Of a stretch of 13,320 bases of DNA, positions 6,666 through 13,320 are shown piece by piece; the stretch's first letter is position 1; every line of letters starts with the position of its first letter. Under the pieces are notes generated by a model. The model made no database searches, was not told the origin of the DNA, and saw only the letters and a list, made by a program, of their open reading frames with translations. The stretch comes from JBCCSZ01 sp039199225 (GTDB lineage: Bacteria > Bacteroidota > Bacteroidia > Chitinophagales > Saprospiraceae), in NCBI GenBank assembly GCA_039199225.1, contig JBCCSZ010000225.1:1-13320 (forward strand). Direction: 5' to 3'. The translations under genes and the position numbers were made by a program.

Positions 6666-9600
6666 CTATCTGGCCTCATCTTCATTGTGGTCGCAGTGGT
6701 AAAGGTGATGGTGGTCTGCTTTAACCTTCTGGGTGGTGGCTCCACCAGCCTTGGCAGCAAGCGACTTTTGTACCAAGCGAGCCCTTTCTTCCTGGATAAG
6801 CTGTTGCATTTGCTGGTCGGCTTCCCTATCAAAGAACAGGATGCCATCAATCAGGGTTTTTTCAGCCTTGGCATAGATGGACAGAGGATGGTCTGACCAC
6901 AAAACCACATCAGCATCTTTACCAATTTTGAGGCTTCCGACTTGTTCGTCAATGTGTAGAAGTTTGGCGGGGTAAAGGGTGACAAATTTGAGAGCCTCCT
7001 CTTCGGATACATTGCCAAACTGCACGGCCTTGGCTGCTTCCTGATTGAGGCGCCGACCCATTTCGGCATCATCCGAGTTGAATGCCGTGACGACTCCCTG
7101 CTCGTGCATCAAAGCACCATTGTGAGGAATGGCGTCGATAACCTCATATTTGTAGGCCCACCAGTCGGAAAAGGTTGAGCCACCAGCGCCGTGTGCTACC
7201 ATCTTATCCGCTATCTTGTATCCTTCCAGTACATGTGTAAAGGTATTGACCCGAAATCCATGTCGTTCGGCAACCTTCATCAGCATGTTGATTTCTCCCT
7301 GTTGATAAGAGTGGCAGGTGATGAAACGCTTGCTTTCGATGACTTCCAGAAGGGCTTCCAAGTCCAGGTCTTTGCGGTAGGGTTTGCCAGACTTTTTAAG
7401 CTGGCCGTACTCGCGGGCGCGGGTGAAGTAGTCTTCAAAAACCTGTTCGACGCCCATCCGGGTTTGAGGAAAGCGGGTTTTCCACTGATCGCCCCAATTG
7501 GATTGCTTGACGTTTTCCCCTAAGGCAAACTTGATGAAGCCATCTGCTCCTGCCAATTTCATCTCTTCGGCGGTAAATCCCCAGCGCAGCTTTATCAGAG
7601 CCGACTGCCCTCCAATGGGATTGGCAGAGCCATGCAACAACTGCGAGCAGGTAACACCCCCAGCCAATTGTCGGTAGATGTTAATGTCTTCTGGGTTGAT
7701 GACGTCGCCAATACGAACTTCTGCCGAACTGGCTTGGGTTCCCTCATTGACCCCCCGATTGACCGCAATGTGTGAATGCTCATCGATGATACCAGCTGTC
7801 AAATGCTTACCTGTTGCATCAATCGTAATGCTACCGGGAGCTTTCAGGTCTTTACCAATGGCAGCAATTTTACCGTCGCGAATCAGCAAATCGGTATCTT
7901 TCAGGATGCCTTCCTTTTCATTGGTCCAAATGGTTGCATTGCGAAATACATACGTCTTTGCTTGAGGACGTTCTGTCCAGCCGTAGGCGCCGAATGGAAA
8001 GCGAATTTCAGCTAGTTCACTGGATGGCTTTGGCTTTGTCGGTTGATTTTCAACAGCATCTGCCTTTTCATTATCGTCCATATAATTGGCAGACCAGGCA
8101 ACCCATTCGCCATTGGCAAGTGTTCCTCTACCGGTCCAGCGCCCGTCTACTCCAATGGCGCCGGCCAATCGGATGAAGGCTTTCTTATCTTCGGCTACTG
8201 GAAAATGAAAGCGGAGGTCATTTTTTTGGATATTTATCTTGCCTTTTACCTCTGTACTGTCTTTGGTGAACAATCGGAAATTGGCTTTATCCTTTTTGTA
8301 AGAGAGATCGAAGCGGTAATTTTCCGGACCAGCTTTCAATTCGTAGCGGCCTTCTTTGGGGCGTTGAAGGATGGGATTTATCTCATACAGCCTTCCCTTT
8401 ATCCAGTTTTGATGTACTTTAAAATCTTTATCGGAGATGGGTTTAGAGCAGATGATGAAATTGGCAATTTTTCCTTTTTCGAGGCTACCGATTTGTTGCT
8501 CCATACCAATCAGGCTGGCGGGCGTATGCGTTAAGGCTTTCAGTGCTGCTTCTTCCGTAAGACCTACTTGAATGGCTTGTTGTAATTTTTTCAAAAAATC
8601 ATCTGGCTTTTTTAGGCCGTCTATGCTGAGTGCAAACGGAATACCTGCCTGAGCTAGCCTGGCAGGATTGGTGGGAGCCAATTCCCAATGTTGCAAGCGG
8701 TGAAGAGCAATTTGGGTTGCTTCGAATGGATCGCTCAAGTCATAGACCTCGGGAAAGTTGAGTGGAACGATGAAAGCTGTATTGTTGTTTTTAAAAGCAT
8801 TGAGCCGCTTGTATTCATCACCGGCCCCTTTGAGGATATAGGCTTGTTCAAACTCCTTTCCTAAGCGAATGGCCCGTTGTGCTTCTAGGTGGTTGCGGAC
8901 TTCAAATATTTGGGGTAGCTGTAGCAGCTTGTCCCAGGCTTCTAGGGATAGATTGGTTTCCTCATTGCCTGCTTGCTTGTGATACCATTGATTGTCCAGA
9001 TAGGTTTGCCGCAGTAAGGCGATGATGCCCATTAGGGAATTGGGATAGTTTTGGGTTGACATGCCCTTGCGGAAAGAAAGGTGATGAGCTGCTTGTTGCG
9101 CAAGAATCATTTCGTGCGCCCGCTCCTTGCCCAGCAGAACAAAGGTGGAACTCCCTCTGGAAATGCCGTCCATCTGGTGGGTCAACAAGGCGCCAAAGCC
9201 CAATTTTCGGTAAGTAGTAGCCTCAGCGTCGGCTGGTTCGAAGTATTCGGCAGCATTCCATTCGGGTTTCAGTGCTTCATTCCAGCTGTAAGCCCCTTTT
9301 TTATTGGATAGCATTTGAGGCTGCTTTTTCGGCTTCACGCCAACAGCCTTTGGGGTCGGAAGACCGTAGTTACTATAAAGATCGATGAAGCTTGGGTATA
9401 TGATTTGGCCGTTGAGTGGATATTCTATAGCACCATTAGGCAAAGGTACTTGTTGTCCAACTGCCACGACCCGTCCATCTTTAATAAGAAGCGTTGCCTT
9501 GTCCAGTTTTTGGTCAAAGCGAGTGTAGATGGTTGCATTTGTGAAGGCATATGTACGACTCTGGGGGCTGGTAACACCACTTTGGGGAAACGACTTTTGT

Positions 9601-9668
9601 GCGAACAATTCTTTGGGAAGCAAAAATAATAGCGAGGAAATACTAAGGGAAAAGAACAATTGTTTCAT
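6666..9668 (-). CDS. Exported two-module amidohydrolase, 1000 residues
   Basis: The protein has a signal peptide (residues 1-23) and two amidohydrolase-like modules. The N-terminal module (about 38-430) has the beta-domain start YAFTNATIYTRFDQ and the end GSLEKGKIANFII. Where HxH should follow the first barrel strand it reads YPSFIDLYSNYG, so metal ligands are missing. A beta-rich linker (about 440-560) follows. The C-terminal module (571-945) is complete: GIIDEHSHI with His631 and His633, CHSYQQGE with His786, THVLEG with His812, and FNSDD with Asp866, the normal ligand and catalytic set. KFALGENVK (713-721) is also family-typical. The closest functional class is imidazolonepropionase/cyclic-amidase-like hydrolases; the substrate is unknown, perhaps a peptide-like or cyclic amide taken up outside the cell. 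The tail from 985 is rich in His and acidic residues. It is about twice the length of a one-module enzyme and is first in an operon with the 5224-6519 gene. Confidence 0.92.
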   Translation of the reverse strand: MKQLFFSLSISSLLFLLPKELFAQKSFPQSGVTSPQSRTYAFTNATIYTRFDQKLDKATLLIKDGRVVAVGQQVPLPNGAIEYPLNGQIIYPSFIDLYSNYGLPTPKAVGVKPKKQPQMLSNKKGAYSWNEALKPEWNAAEYFEPADAEATTYRKLGFGALLTHQMDGISRGSSTFVLLGKERAHEMILAQQAAHHLSFRKGMSTQNYPNSLMGIIALLRQTYLDNQWYHKQAGNEETNLSLEAWDKLLQLPQIFEVRNHLEAQRAIRLGKEFEQAYILKGAGDEYKRLNAFKNNNTAFIVPLNFPEVYDLSDPFEATQIALHRLQHWELAPTNPARLAQAGIPFALSIDGLKKPDDFLKKLQQAIQVGLTEEAALKALTHTPASLIGMEQQIGSLEKGKIANFIICSKPISDKDFKVHQNWIKGRLYEINPILQRPKEGRYELKAGPENYRFDLSYKKDKANFRLFTKDSTEVKGKINIQKNDLRFHFPVAEDKKAFIRLAGAIGVDGRWTGRGTLANGEWVAWSANYMDDNEKADAVENQPTKPKPSSELAEIRFPFGAYGWTERPQAKTYVFRNATIWTNEKEGILKDTDLLIRDGKIAAIGKDLKAPGSITIDATGKHLTAGIIDEHSHIAVNRGVNEGTQASSAEVRIGDVINPEDINIYRQLAGGVTCSQLLHGSANPIGGQSALIKLRWGFTAEEMKLAGADGFIKFALGENVKQSNWGDQWKTRFPQTRMGVEQVFEDYFTRAREYGQLKKSGKPYRKDLDLEALLEVIESKRFITCHSYQQGEINMLMKVAERHGFRVNTFTHVLEGYKIADKMVAHGAGGSTFSDWWAYKYEVIDAIPHNGALMHEQGVVTAFNSDDAEMGRRLNQEAAKAVQFGNVSEEEALKFVTLYPAKLLHIDEQVGSLKIGKDADVVLWSDHPLSIYAKAEKTLIDGILFFDREADQQMQQLIQEERARLVQKSLAAKAGGATTQKVKADHHHLYHCDHNEDEAR

Positions 9669-9812
9669 GAAATCCGATGTTTGTTTTGTCAGAAGTATGC
9701 TGCCAACTCCTGTCCTTCAGGTCAAAGAATACGGCATTTTTTTGCTGGTAAATTCGATAAGAAGTGAATCGAAACGGCCATTTGACTTAGGTTCAGGACG
9801 TTATACAGCTTT

Positions 9813-9831
9813 GCAAATTTAAACCATTTGC
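9813..9831 (-). promoter_or_regulatory. Possible promoter box and inverted repeat for the amidohydrolase operon
   Basis: On the - strand TAAATTTG (9821 down to 9814) matches the TAnnTTTG -7 box. The nearest upstream TTTG is at 9850-9847, 25 bases away, slightly too far for the usual spacing. The box overlaps an inverted repeat GCAAAT (9813-9818) / ATTTGC (9826-9831), which could be an operator. The leader to ATG 9668 would be about 140 bases. Confidence 0.3.
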
Positions 9832-9907
9832 TGAATCCTTTTGTTTCAAAGTCGATCTAAGAGCTGCTTTGCCCCCTCAAATTGCTCTAATTGTCGATCG
9901 AATACCC

Positions 9908-9915
9908 TAAATTTG
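9908..9915 (+). promoter_or_regulatory. Promoter -7 box of the fni-mvaA operon
   Basis: TAAATTTG matches TAnnTTTG exactly. A TTG at 9882-9884 lies 23 bases upstream, at the edge of the usual spacing. Transcription would begin near 9921, giving a 20-base leader with AGGA (9930-9933) eight bases before ATG 9942. The box lies inside a longer TTG-initiated reading frame, so it also argues for the ATG start. Confidence 0.5.
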
Positions 9916-9941
9916 TAAAGCCAATAGATAGGATGATATTA

Positions 9942-11003
9942 ATGAATAAGCAAACAGAAGATCCATTGATCAAGGATGTTTTCAGCGAGGATGACCCGGG
10001 TGCGGAAGAGCGAAAGCGCGATCACATTGAGCTGGCGTTTAAGTCGCAAGTGGCTGAAGCTGCGCTGGATGGGCGGTTTTACTATGAACCCTTGATGGCA
10101 GCGCATCCGGAGGAAGGTAGTTTCCCACCAATTGATTTTTTGGGCAAAAGCTTTCGATACCCCATCTGGGTGTCTAGCATGACAGGAGGGACCGAGTTGG
10201 CCCGAACCATCAATCACAACCTTGCGCGTGCCTGCCAGGAGTTTGGTATTGGTATGGGCCTGGGTTCTTGCCGATCTTTACTCTACAGTGATGAATATTT
10301 GGCAGACTTCGATGTTCGGGCGGTCATTGGTGATTCACAGCCTTTGTATGCCAATCTGGGTATAGCTCAGGTGGAGCAGTTGCTGGAACAAAATGAATTT
10401 TATCGCATCCCTCAGTTGTTGGATAAATTGAAGGCCGATGGGTTGATCATACACGTCAATCCTTTCCAGGAGTGGTTGCAGCCCGAGGGAGATAAGATAT
10501 TATATCCACCCATTGATACGATTCGGCGGGTTTTAGATAAGCTGGAGCAACCCTTGATCGTCAAGGAGGTTGGTCAAGGTATGGGATACAAGAGTCTTAA
10601 GGCCCTGTTTGAACTGCCGCTGGCGGCTGTTGATTTTGCGGCCAATGGTGGAACAAACTTTTCAAAGTTGGAGATGTTGCGCTCGGATGCCATGCGGCAA
10701 AAGGTATATGAACCTTTGGCAATGGTTGGGCATAGCGCTGAAGATATGGTTCATTTGAGCAACCAAATAAAGCAGGAGTTAGGTGAACGAATGCTTTGTC
10801 AGCAGGTAATTATATCTGGTGGCGTTCGTCAGTTTTTGGATGGCTATTATTTAATTAATAAATTAGCTCTGCCATCTGTCTATGGGCAGGCTTCTGGCTT
10901 TTTGAAATACGCCCGAGGTTCCTACGATGAGCTACGAGAATACGTACAAGCTCAGGTGCGTGGACTGGAGTTGGCCTATGCTTATCTGAGCATTAGAAAA
11001 TAA
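9942..11003 (+). CDS. fni: Type 2 isopentenyl-diphosphate delta-isomerase (FMN-dependent)
   Basis: This enzyme interconverts isopentenyl and dimethylallyl diphosphate using FMN and Mg2+ in the cytoplasm. The 353 residues contain the whole type 2 pattern. ERKRDHIELAF (23-33) is the substrate-binding start. PIWVSSMTGGTELARTINHNLA (74-95) is the FMN-binding segment. GIGMGLGSCRSLL (102-114), HVNPFQEWLQPEGD (171-184, with the catalytic Gln and metal-binding Glu region), VKEVGQGM (207-214), DFAANGGTNFSKLE (231-244) and ISGGVR (291-296) follow in order. SCR and ANGGTNF replace the commoner SQR and GAGGTSW, as I would expect in a Bacteroidota lineage. The frame extends 17 codons to a TTG at 9891, but ATG 9942 has a Shine-Dalgarno site (AGGA, 8-base spacer). 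It is first in an operon, 11 bases before HMG-CoA reductase. Confidence 0.94.
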   Translation: MNKQTEDPLIKDVFSEDDPGAEERKRDHIELAFKSQVAEAALDGRFYYEPLMAAHPEEGSFPPIDFLGKSFRYPIWVSSMTGGTELARTINHNLARACQEFGIGMGLGSCRSLLYSDEYLADFDVRAVIGDSQPLYANLGIAQVEQLLEQNEFYRIPQLLDKLKADGLIIHVNPFQEWLQPEGDKILYPPIDTIRRVLDKLEQPLIVKEVGQGMGYKSLKALFELPLAAVDFAANGGTNFSKLEMLRSDAMRQKVYEPLAMVGHSAEDMVHLSNQIKQELGERMLCQQVIISGGVRQFLDGYYLINKLALPSVYGQASGFLKYARGSYDELREYVQAQVRGLELAYAYLSIRK

Positions 11004-11014
11004 ACACGAGGATT

Positions 11015-12373
11015 ATGAAAAAATCCATTTCAGGGTTTTCAAAATTATCGAAAAGAGGAAAGCTACGCTGGATTGTTGAAAACTTTTTTAAAGATCCCGA
11101 AAATGTTATGCGGGAGTTGATGAGTTATTGGCATTCCAATGAGGATCAACAGCGAATTCTGGACGGATTTAGTGAAAATACCATTAGTAACTTTGTATTG
11201 CCCTACAGTGTAGCGCCCAATTTTGTCGTCAATGGCAAGGCGTATGCTGTACCCATGGTCATCGAAGAGAGTTCGGTTGTAGCGGCTGCCAGTAGTGCTG
11301 CTAAGTTTTGGATGAATCGAGGAGGCTTTAAAGCTCAGGTGATTGCCACGAAAAAGGTCGGTCAGGTCCATTTTTCTTGGAAAGGAGATTACCGTAGGCT
11401 AGAGGCTTGTTTTGGCGAAATGAAGCAACAATTGCTTTTGGAAGCGGCGCCGATTACCCGAAATATGGAAAACCGAGGTGGTGGTGTACTGGATATACAG
11501 TTGTTGGATATGAGTCATCTCGAAGAAGACTACTACCAGCTAAAAGTTTCTTTTGAGACCTGTGATTCCATGGGGGCCAACTTTATCAATTCGGTCTTGG
11601 AATCTTTCAGCAGAACCCTTCAGGATTTTATTGAAAACTACCAGGGATTTAACGTAAAGGAGCGTTCTGTCAACGTCATAATGGCCATTCTGTCTAATTA
11701 CACACCGGAATGCCTCGTGCGCGCTTCGGTTGAGTGTCCGATCAGTGAGTTGGGGAATTTTGCCGATGGAATGGATGCAGAGACGTTCGCAGAGAAGTTT
11801 TGTAAGGCAGTGCGAATTGCGCATGTTGATCCTTATCGTGCAACGACTCATAATAAAGGCATCTTTAATGGCATAGATGCCGTTGTGATGGCTACTGGCA
11901 ATGATTTTAGAGCGGTGGAGTCTTGTGGACATACTTATGCTGCCCGAGATGGTCAATATAGAAGTTTGAGCTATTGTGATACATCAAATGGCATTTTTCG
12001 TTTTTGGATCGATCTACCCATTGCCTTGGGAACAGTCGGCGGATTGACGAGTTTGCATCCCATTGCAAGACGATCTTTGGAATTGCTCGGAAATCCTAGT
12101 GCGCAGGAGTTGATGATGATCATTGCTACAACAGGATTGGCTCAAAACTTTGCAGCAGTTAAATCTCTTGTGACAACTGGTATTCAGAAAGGGCATATGA
12201 AGATGCACCTTTTCAATATCTTGAACCATCTGGAGGCTTCAGAGAAGGAAATCAAAGAAGCAGTCGTATATTTCAAGGACAAGGTTGTTTCTTTTACGGC
12301 TGTCCGGGAATTCCTAGAAATTTTTAGAAAGGCAAAAAAAAGAATAGATAAAGAAGAGTTGAGATTGTTATGA
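11015..12373 (+). CDS. mvaA: Hydroxymethylglutaryl-CoA reductase, class II
   Basis: The enzyme reduces HMG-CoA to mevalonate with two molecules of NAD(P)H. The 452 residues match the bacterial class II form. GFSKLSKRGKLRWI (7-20) is the N-terminal helical start. MVIEESSVVAAASSAAKFW (81-99) carries the catalytic Glu. DSMGAN (184-189) is the substrate motif. ATTHNKGIFNGIDAVV (276-291) holds catalytic Lys281, ATGNDFRAVES (293-303) holds Asp297, and IQKGHMKMH (390-398) holds catalytic His394. IDLPIALGTVGG (332-343) and LAQNFAAVKSLVTTG (375-389) are further signatures. Lys281 and Asp297 are 16 residues apart, as in the Pseudomonas mevalonii enzyme. Class II enzymes are sometimes labelled degradative, but the operon with fni and the mvaD gene nearby point to biosynthesis. 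Cofactor preference cannot be told by eye. GAGGA lies only two bases before the ATG. Its 3' end runs into a stem-loop and the convergent Uma2 gene. Confidence 0.95.
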   Translation: MKKSISGFSKLSKRGKLRWIVENFFKDPENVMRELMSYWHSNEDQQRILDGFSENTISNFVLPYSVAPNFVVNGKAYAVPMVIEESSVVAAASSAAKFWMNRGGFKAQVIATKKVGQVHFSWKGDYRRLEACFGEMKQQLLLEAAPITRNMENRGGGVLDIQLLDMSHLEEDYYQLKVSFETCDSMGANFINSVLESFSRTLQDFIENYQGFNVKERSVNVIMAILSNYTPECLVRASVECPISELGNFADGMDAETFAEKFCKAVRIAHVDPYRATTHNKGIFNGIDAVVMATGNDFRAVESCGHTYAARDGQYRSLSYCDTSNGIFRFWIDLPIALGTVGGLTSLHPIARRSLELLGNPSAQELMMIIATTGLAQNFAAVKSLVTTGIQKGHMKMHLFNILNHLEASEKEIKEAVVYFKDKVVSFTAVREFLEIFRKAKKRIDKEELRLL

Positions 12374-12393
12374 GAATATTCAGCTCTTCTTTA
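12349..12393. terminator. Bidirectional stem-loop shared by mvaA and the Uma2 gene
   Basis: TAAAGAAGAGTTGAG (12349-12363) pairs with TTCAGCTCTTCTTTA (12379-12393): 15 consecutive pairs, two of them G-T, around a 15-base loop. The mvaA stop (12371-12373) is in the loop and the Uma2 stop (12380-12382) in the stem, so the last codons of both genes form the structure. An A-rich arm faces a T-rich arm in both directions, which suits a two-way terminator, although no long T run follows. Confidence 0.5.
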
Positions 12394-13024
12394 CCATCAA
12401 TTCGTTCAAAGGAAGCGTCATATCAGGCATAACATCTTCCCCGCTGAGTTCCTTGTCGGCAAATCCGGAAATGACTTCCATCTCCCTTTGCTCTCGATAG
12501 ATGTATACCTTTTCGTTGCGCACGTCGATCAGCCAGCCGAGGCGTACACCATGCTTCATCCAAACATTGGTCATTTTCTCTTGTAGTTGCGGCAAGCGAT
12601 CAGATTCGGAGCGTACTTCGACGATGAAATCCGGCACTGCCTGCAAGTACCCATCTCGATTTTGAATGGGTACAGCATCCAATCGATTTTGGCTGACCCA
12701 GGCGGCATCCGGGCATTTGATGGAACCATCTGGTAGCTCTATGCCAGTGGAAGAACTGTAGGTTCGACCTGCTCTATGCTTCAACCACCATAAGTAGATA
12801 AAACCGATGACGATGGATTCCTGGTTACCAGATGCTTCTTTGACGGGAGACATAATAGTTACTTTTCCATTTTGCGCTCTTTCCAATCGACAATCGGTGT
12901 AGTGGTCTGCTAGGTTGATGAACTCCTCTCTAGACAATGGCCGATCAATAGAAATGGAACCCCATTGGGCCAGATCGTAAAAGAAGTGCCTTCCAGAAGT
13001 GATATTGCTGTGGTTTACGGCCAT
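12380..13024 (-). CDS. Uma2 family (DUF820) putative nuclease-fold protein, copy 1
   Basis: The 214-residue protein belongs to the Uma2/DUF820 family, a restriction-endonuclease-like fold (PD-(D/E)xK) found in many copies in cyanobacteria and some Bacteroidota; the biological role is not established. The visible signatures are LERAQNGKVTIMSPVKEASGNQ (47-68), TGIELPDGSIKCPDAAWVS (93-111) with Asp106 as candidate metal ligand, and AVPDFIVEVRSESD (129-142) with Glu136. LQEKMTNVWMKHGVRLGWLIDVRNEKVYIYR (147-177) completes the usual C-terminal part. The candidate catalytic residues are present, so it could be active. No partner gene such as a transposase or antitoxin is next to it. It lies 25 bases downstream of a near-identical second copy on the same strand, and its 3' end converges on mvaA with a 6-base gap. 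The start at 13024 is preferred as the longest ATG form. Confidence 0.88.
   Translation of the reverse strand: MAVNHSNITSGRHFFYDLAQWGSISIDRPLSREEFINLADHYTDCRLERAQNGKVTIMSPVKEASGNQESIVIGFIYLWWLKHRAGRTYSSSTGIELPDGSIKCPDAAWVSQNRLDAVPIQNRDGYLQAVPDFIVEVRSESDRLPQLQEKMTNVWMKHGVRLGWLIDVRNEKVYIYREQREMEVISGFADKELSGEDVMPDMTLPLNELMVKKS
12391..12650 (-). repeat. Direct repeat unit 1 (Uma2 3' half)
   Basis: This stretch matches 13061-13320 at an offset of 670 bases with 6 mismatches in 260 by eye (about 98% identity) and no gaps. Three changes are silent and three alter an amino acid. Similarity stops abruptly at 12391, within the last codons of the gene. Confidence 0.95.
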
Positions 13025-13049
13025 ACCTTTTACATTTAGCCTTGATCTG

Positions 13050-13320
13050 CTAAGATTTTTTTACCATCAATTCGTTCAAAGGAAGCGTCATACCAGGCAT
13101 AACATCCTCCCCGCTGAGTTCCTTGTCGGCAAATCCGGCAATGACTTCCATCTCCCTTTGCTCTCGATAGATGTATACCTTTTCGTTGCGCACGTCGATC
13201 AGCCAGCCGAGGCGCACGCCCTGCTTCATCCAAACATTGGTCATTTTCTCTTGTAGTTGCGGCAAGCGATCAGATTCGGAGCGTACTTCGACGATGAAAT
13301 CCGGCACTGCCTGCAAGTAC
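13050..13320 (-). CDS. Uma2 family protein, copy 2, 5' end cut by window edge
   Basis: Only the C-terminal 89 codons and stop are in the window; the gene continues past the right edge. The frame is open to the edge and reads YLQAVPDFIVEVRSESD onward, ending ELMVKKS and TAG. Compared with copy 1 it differs at only three residues in the overlap: Gln for His in WMKxGVRLG, Ala for Ser in EVIxGF, and Gly for Asp in MPxMTLPL. The candidate catalytic Glu of FIVEV is kept. It is the upstream member of a tandem pair and probably shares a transcript with copy 1. The upstream half, including the Asp of the PDAAWV motif, cannot be judged. Confidence 0.88.
   Translation of the reverse strand, partial: YLQAVPDFIVEVRSESDRLPQLQEKMTNVWMKQGVRLGWLIDVRNEKVYIYREQREMEVIAGFADKELSGEDVMPGMTLPLNELMVKKS
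13061..13320 (-). repeat. Direct repeat unit 2 (Uma2 3' half)
   Basis: This is the partner of 12391-12650. It reaches the window edge, so the repeat is probably longer than 260 bases. Left of 13061 the sequence (AAA AAA TCT TAG on the - strand) differs from copy 1 (AAG AAG AGC TGA). Confidence 0.95.

Noticed and set aside
9891..9941. TTG-initiated N-terminal extension of fni (17 extra codons)
   Set aside because: It contains a perfect TAAATTTG promoter box, and ATG 9942 has an AGGA ribosome site at good spacing.
12380..13320. Uma2 pair as part of a transposon or defence island
   Set aside because: No transposase, terminal inverted repeats, antitoxin or other defence gene is visible beside the genes within the window.

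Overview
The window looks like a chromosomal segment of a Bacteroidota bacterium, possibly of the Saprospiria/Lewinella-Saprospira type; the finer placement is inference. The reasons are a DUF4294 protein, an exported pair of amidohydrolases typical of the phylum, several matches to the TAnnTTTG -7 promoter box, few strong Shine-Dalgarno sites, and mevalonate-pathway genes, which occur in only part of the phylum. No rRNA, tRNA, CRISPR array or insertion sequence was seen.

Layout. Bases 1-1931 (+) hold the nearly complete end of glutamate racemase (murI), a stem-loop, and a protein related to arginyl/leucyl-tRNA--protein transferases. Bases 1940-4456 (-) hold, in transcription order, a DUF4294 protein, diphosphomevalonate decarboxylase (mvaD) and a rhodanese lipoprotein. 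A 360-base AT-rich gap with a good Bacteroidota-type promoter match precedes a small orphan ORF (4817-5218, +). Bases 5224-9668 (-) hold two exported amidohydrolase-family genes. A 273-base divergent promoter region follows. Then comes a two-gene + strand operon: type 2 isopentenyl-diphosphate isomerase (fni) and class II HMG-CoA reductase (mvaA). The window ends in two tandem, almost identical Uma2-family genes on the - strand, the second cut by the window edge.

How the genes work together. Three enzymes belong to one pathway. HMG-CoA reductase makes mevalonate, MvaD makes isopentenyl diphosphate, and Fni converts it to dimethylallyl diphosphate. HMG-CoA synthase, mevalonate kinase and phosphomevalonate kinase are not in the window. 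MurI supplies D-glutamate for peptidoglycan. The amidohydrolase pair contains three amidohydrolase-like modules, but only the C-terminal module of the 1000-residue protein keeps the metal-binding residues.

The most notable points are the degenerate amidohydrolase modules, a recent tandem Uma2 duplication (6 differences in 260 bases), a 15-bp stem-loop spanning both stop codons of the convergent mvaA/Uma2 pair, a transferase-like protein without the usual cysteine cluster, and an unrecognised ORF with a possible long leader. I see no clear sign of a wholly new multi-gene system. Most of the window is ordinary core genome with a few lineage-specific genes.
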